From assembly GCF_000346755.1 (NCBI RefSeq), contig NZ_ANNV01000102.1:62001-126000 (forward strand): 64,000 nucleotides of DNA, given 5' to 3'. The notes below the pieces were generated by a model. That model was given only the letters and a program-made list of their open reading frames with translations. It ran no database searches and had not been told where the DNA came from. Numbering within the stretch: position 1 is the first letter of the stretch; the number at the start of each line of letters is the position of its first letter. A program made the position numbers and the translations under genes. Below are positions 62,178-64,000 of this stretch, piece by piece. Source of the stretch: Pseudomonas sp. CBZ-4. Its GTDB lineage: Bacteria > Pseudomonadota > Gammaproteobacteria > Pseudomonadales > Pseudomonadaceae.

Positions 62178-62678
62178 TTAGGCTGCTGCGGCTTCTTTTT
62201 GCTCGCGAACTGCGGCCAGAGTACGAGCCAGCTTGCTGGTAGCGCCTTGAATCACGCTCATCAGCTGCGAAATGGCTTCGTCGCGGGTCGGCAGTGTTGC
62301 CAGTACGTCGATTTGGTTAGCTGCGAGGAACTTGCCCTCGAACGCAGCTGCCTTGATCTCGAACTTATCCTGACTCTTGGCGAATTCCTTGAACAAACGG
62401 GCAGCAGCGCCTGGATGATCTTTGGAGAACGCGATCAGAGTCGGGCCAGTGAACACGTCGTTGAGAACACTGTATTCAGTGTCAGCAACAGCGCGCTTGA
62501 GCAGAGTGTTACGTACAACACGTACGTAAACGCCAGCTTCACGAGCCTCTTTACGGAGTCCGGTCATAGCGCCTACTGTCACACCACGGGCATCAGCCAC
62601 GACAGCGGACAGAGCAGCTTTGGCAGCCTCGTTGACTTCAGCGACGATGGCCTTCTTGTCTTCGAGATTAATTGCCAC
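62178..62678 (-). CDS. rplJ: 50S ribosomal protein L10
   Basis: A 166-residue stalk-base protein, [20 protein letters not shown], whose C-terminal helix binds L7/L12 dimers. The start is GTG with AGGAG before it. L10 in complex with L12 represses its own mRNA in E. coli through a leader, for which a candidate lies in the spacer upstream. Confidence 0.97.
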   Translation of the reverse strand: MAINLEDKKAIVAEVNEAAKAALSAVVADARGVTVGAMTGLRKEAREAGVYVRVVRNTLLKRAVADTEYSVLNDVFTGPTLIAFSKDHPGAAARLFKEFAKSQDKFEIKAAAFEGKFLAANQIDVLATLPTRDEAISQLMSVIQGATSKLARTLAAVREQKEAAAA

Positions 62679-62759
62679 GGGTTTAACTCCTGCTTGTTAC
62701 CGTTTCATCTGGCCGGAGCCGGATGTCGTTTTGGTGTCTGATTCGGTAAGGAACCGGGA

Positions 62760-62872
62760 GCACCATCTGCGTAGGCTTGAGGTTTAAGGCTTGCGCCGCC
62801 TACGGTCTTGGATAGCCCCCGCCAGGCAGGGACCCCAATTTTTTTCAATTGGCGCGATCTCTCGCGCCAATC
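62760..62872 (-). promoter_or_regulatory. Candidate L10 leader in the rplA-rplJ spacer
   Basis: The 200-base spacer holds a long hairpin closed by GTAGGC (62771-62776) and GCCTAC (62798-62803) and a perfect 10-base stem ATTGGCGCGA/TCGCGCCAAT (62848-62871). The position before rplJ fits the autoregulatory L10-binding leader of gamma-proteobacteria. The detailed kink-turn fold was not checked. Confidence 0.5.
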
Positions 62873-62878
62873 TGTGTC

Positions 62879-63574
62879 TTATACGTCCAGCGAGCCTTGG
62901 TCGATGACCAGACCTGGGCCCATAGTGGTGCTCAGGGTAACGCGCTTGACGTAGATACCTTTCGAGGAGGCCGGCTTGATACGCTTCAGATCAGCGATCA
63001 GGGCTTCAACGTTTTCCTTCAGCTTGACGGCGTCGAAGCCGACCTTGCCAACGGAGGTGTGAATGATGCCGTTTTTGTCGGTGCGATAACGAACCTGACC
63101 AGCCTTGGCGTTTTTAACCGCGGTAGCTACGTCTGGAGTTACGGTGCCGACTTTAGGGTTAGGCATCAGGCCGCGTGGACCGAGGATCTGACCCAACTGA
63201 CCTACAACGCGCATTGCATCCGGGGAAGCAATAACGACGTCATAGTTCAGGTCGCCGCCTTTCATTTCGGCAGCCAGGTCGTCCATGCCAACGCGATCAG
63301 CGCCGGCGGCCAGAGCAGCTTCAGCTGCCGGGCCTTGGGTGAAGACAGCTACACGTACAGTCTTGCCAGTACCGTGTGGCAGCACAGTAGCGCTACGAAC
63401 GACCTGGTCGGATTTACGTGGGTCAACACCCAGGTTTACAGCAACGTCAACAGACTCGCTGAACTTGACAGTCGACAGCTCGGTCAGCAGGGCAGCAGCG
63501 TCTACAAAGTTGTAGGACTTGCCTGCTTCGATTTTGCCGGCGATAGCCTTTTGGCGCTTGGTCAGCTTAGCCAT
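62879..63574 (-). CDS. rplA: 50S ribosomal protein L1
   Basis: A 231-residue L1-stalk protein, [20 protein letters not shown], with [20 protein letters not shown] as family signature. It helps tRNA exit and represses its own operon in E. coli. Its ATG shares one base with the rplK stop (TAATG). It ends seven bases before the strong stem of the rplJ leader. Confidence 0.98.
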   Translation of the reverse strand: MAKLTKRQKAIAGKIEAGKSYNFVDAAALLTELSTVKFSESVDVAVNLGVDPRKSDQVVRSATVLPHGTGKTVRVAVFTQGPAAEAALAAGADRVGMDDLAAEMKGGDLNYDVVIASPDAMRVVGQLGQILGPRGLMPNPKVGTVTPDVATAVKNAKAGQVRYRTDKNGIIHTSVGKVGFDAVKLKENVEALIADLKRIKPASSKGIYVKRVTLSTTMGPGLVIDQGSLDV

Positions 63575-64000
63575 TACACACCCTCCACGTTAAGGCCCAT
63601 GCTACGAGCAGAACCGGCGATGGTACGCACGGCTGCATCCATATCAGCTGCAGTCAGATCCGCGTTTTTGGTTTTCGCGATTTCTTCCAGCTGAGCACGA
63701 GTTACAGTGCCGACTTTAACGGTGTTAGGACGAGCGGAACCGCTAGTCAGACCAGCAGCTTTCTTCAACAGAACCGAAGCCGGGGTCGACTTGGTTTCGA
63801 AGGTGAAGCTACGGTCGCTGTATACAGTGATGATCACTGGAGTCGGCAGACCTGGCTCAATACCCTGAGTACGGGCGTTGAAGGCCTTGCAGAATTCCAT
63901 GATGTTCACGCCGTGCTGACCCAGAGCTGGACCGACGGGTGGGCTTGGGTTGGCCTGAGCGGCCTTCACTTGCAGCTTGATGTAAGCGGTAATCTTCTTG
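63574..64000 (-). CDS. rplK: 50S ribosomal protein L11, N-terminus cut by window edge
   Basis: 142 complete codons are present, reading [20 protein letters not shown] at the start, so only the ATG and part of codon 2 are missing. The Pro-rich hinge [11 protein letters not shown] and [20 protein letters not shown] mark L11, which forms the GTPase-associated centre with 23S rRNA. The promoter and the usual secE-nusG genes would be to the right. Confidence 0.96.
   Translation of the reverse strand, partial: KKITAYIKLQVKAAQANPSPPVGPALGQHGVNIMEFCKAFNARTQGIEPGLPTPVIITVYSDRSFTFETKSTPASVLLKKAAGLTSGSARPNTVKVGTVTRAQLEEIAKTKNADLTAADMDAAVRTIAGSARSMGLNVEGV

Overview
The window is a piece of a Pseudomonas chromosome, most likely from the P. 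fluorescens group. The gene order from dxs through ribA, thiL, nusB, ribH, ribBA, ribC, ribD and nrdR to a zinc operon and oprG follows the Pseudomonas pattern. So does the run from ssb and uvrA through ferritin and katA into the ribosomal super-cluster. Spacers carry the short inverted REP repeats (TGTGGGAGC[G/T]GGCTTGCC...) typical of fluorescent pseudomonads. No rRNA, tRNA, CRISPR array, insertion sequence or prophage is visible.

Layout. 1-3.2 kb: the end of dxs, then cobalamin uptake genes btuB and btuF pointing at each other. 3.1-10.5 kb: riboflavin and thiamine cofactor genes on the minus strand (ribA, an orphan solute-binding protein, thiL, nusB, ribH, ribBA, ribC, ribD, nrdR). 10.6-14.3 kb: YbaY-like lipoprotein, a methyltransferase, an isolated AT-richer Abi/HEPN gene preceded by a probable structured RNA, the thioredoxin-like chaperone ybbN and an unknown gene. 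14.4-18.5 kb: a Zur-type zinc-responsive operon (His-rich DUF2796 protein, MacB-type ABC ATPase and permease, DUF3299 protein), then oprG/ompW with an Anr-like box. 18.6-27.3 kb: a reductase-like gene, an MscS channel, the ybhP-clsB-ybhN membrane-lipid operon, a GlxA-type regulator divergent from a cysteine hydrolase, and tam. 27.4-34.5 kb: ssb, a YajR-like MFS gene, uvrA, ferritin and catalase.

34.7-64 kb: the transcription/translation super-cluster, all on the minus strand. In transcription order it runs from the window's right end: rplK-rplA-rplJ-rplL-rpoB-rpoC; rpsL-rpsG-fusA-tuf; the S10 operon; the spc operon; the alpha operon ending in rplQ. Sigma70-like promoters are visible in front of rpsL, rpsJ and rpsM. 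An unusual hairpin/promoter/hairpin block sits between rpsN and rpsH, and an attenuator-like terminator lies between rplL and rpoB.

The least ordinary part is 11.77-13.02 kb. A single HEPN-type abortive-infection gene is preceded by about 100 bases with three hairpins, the last ending in a T-run terminator just before the gene. This resembles an RNA-paired Abi defence or toxin-antitoxin unit inserted into core genes. Other leads are a perfect Anr-type box upstream of the ribA-btuF operon and a REP doublet inside the zinc operon.
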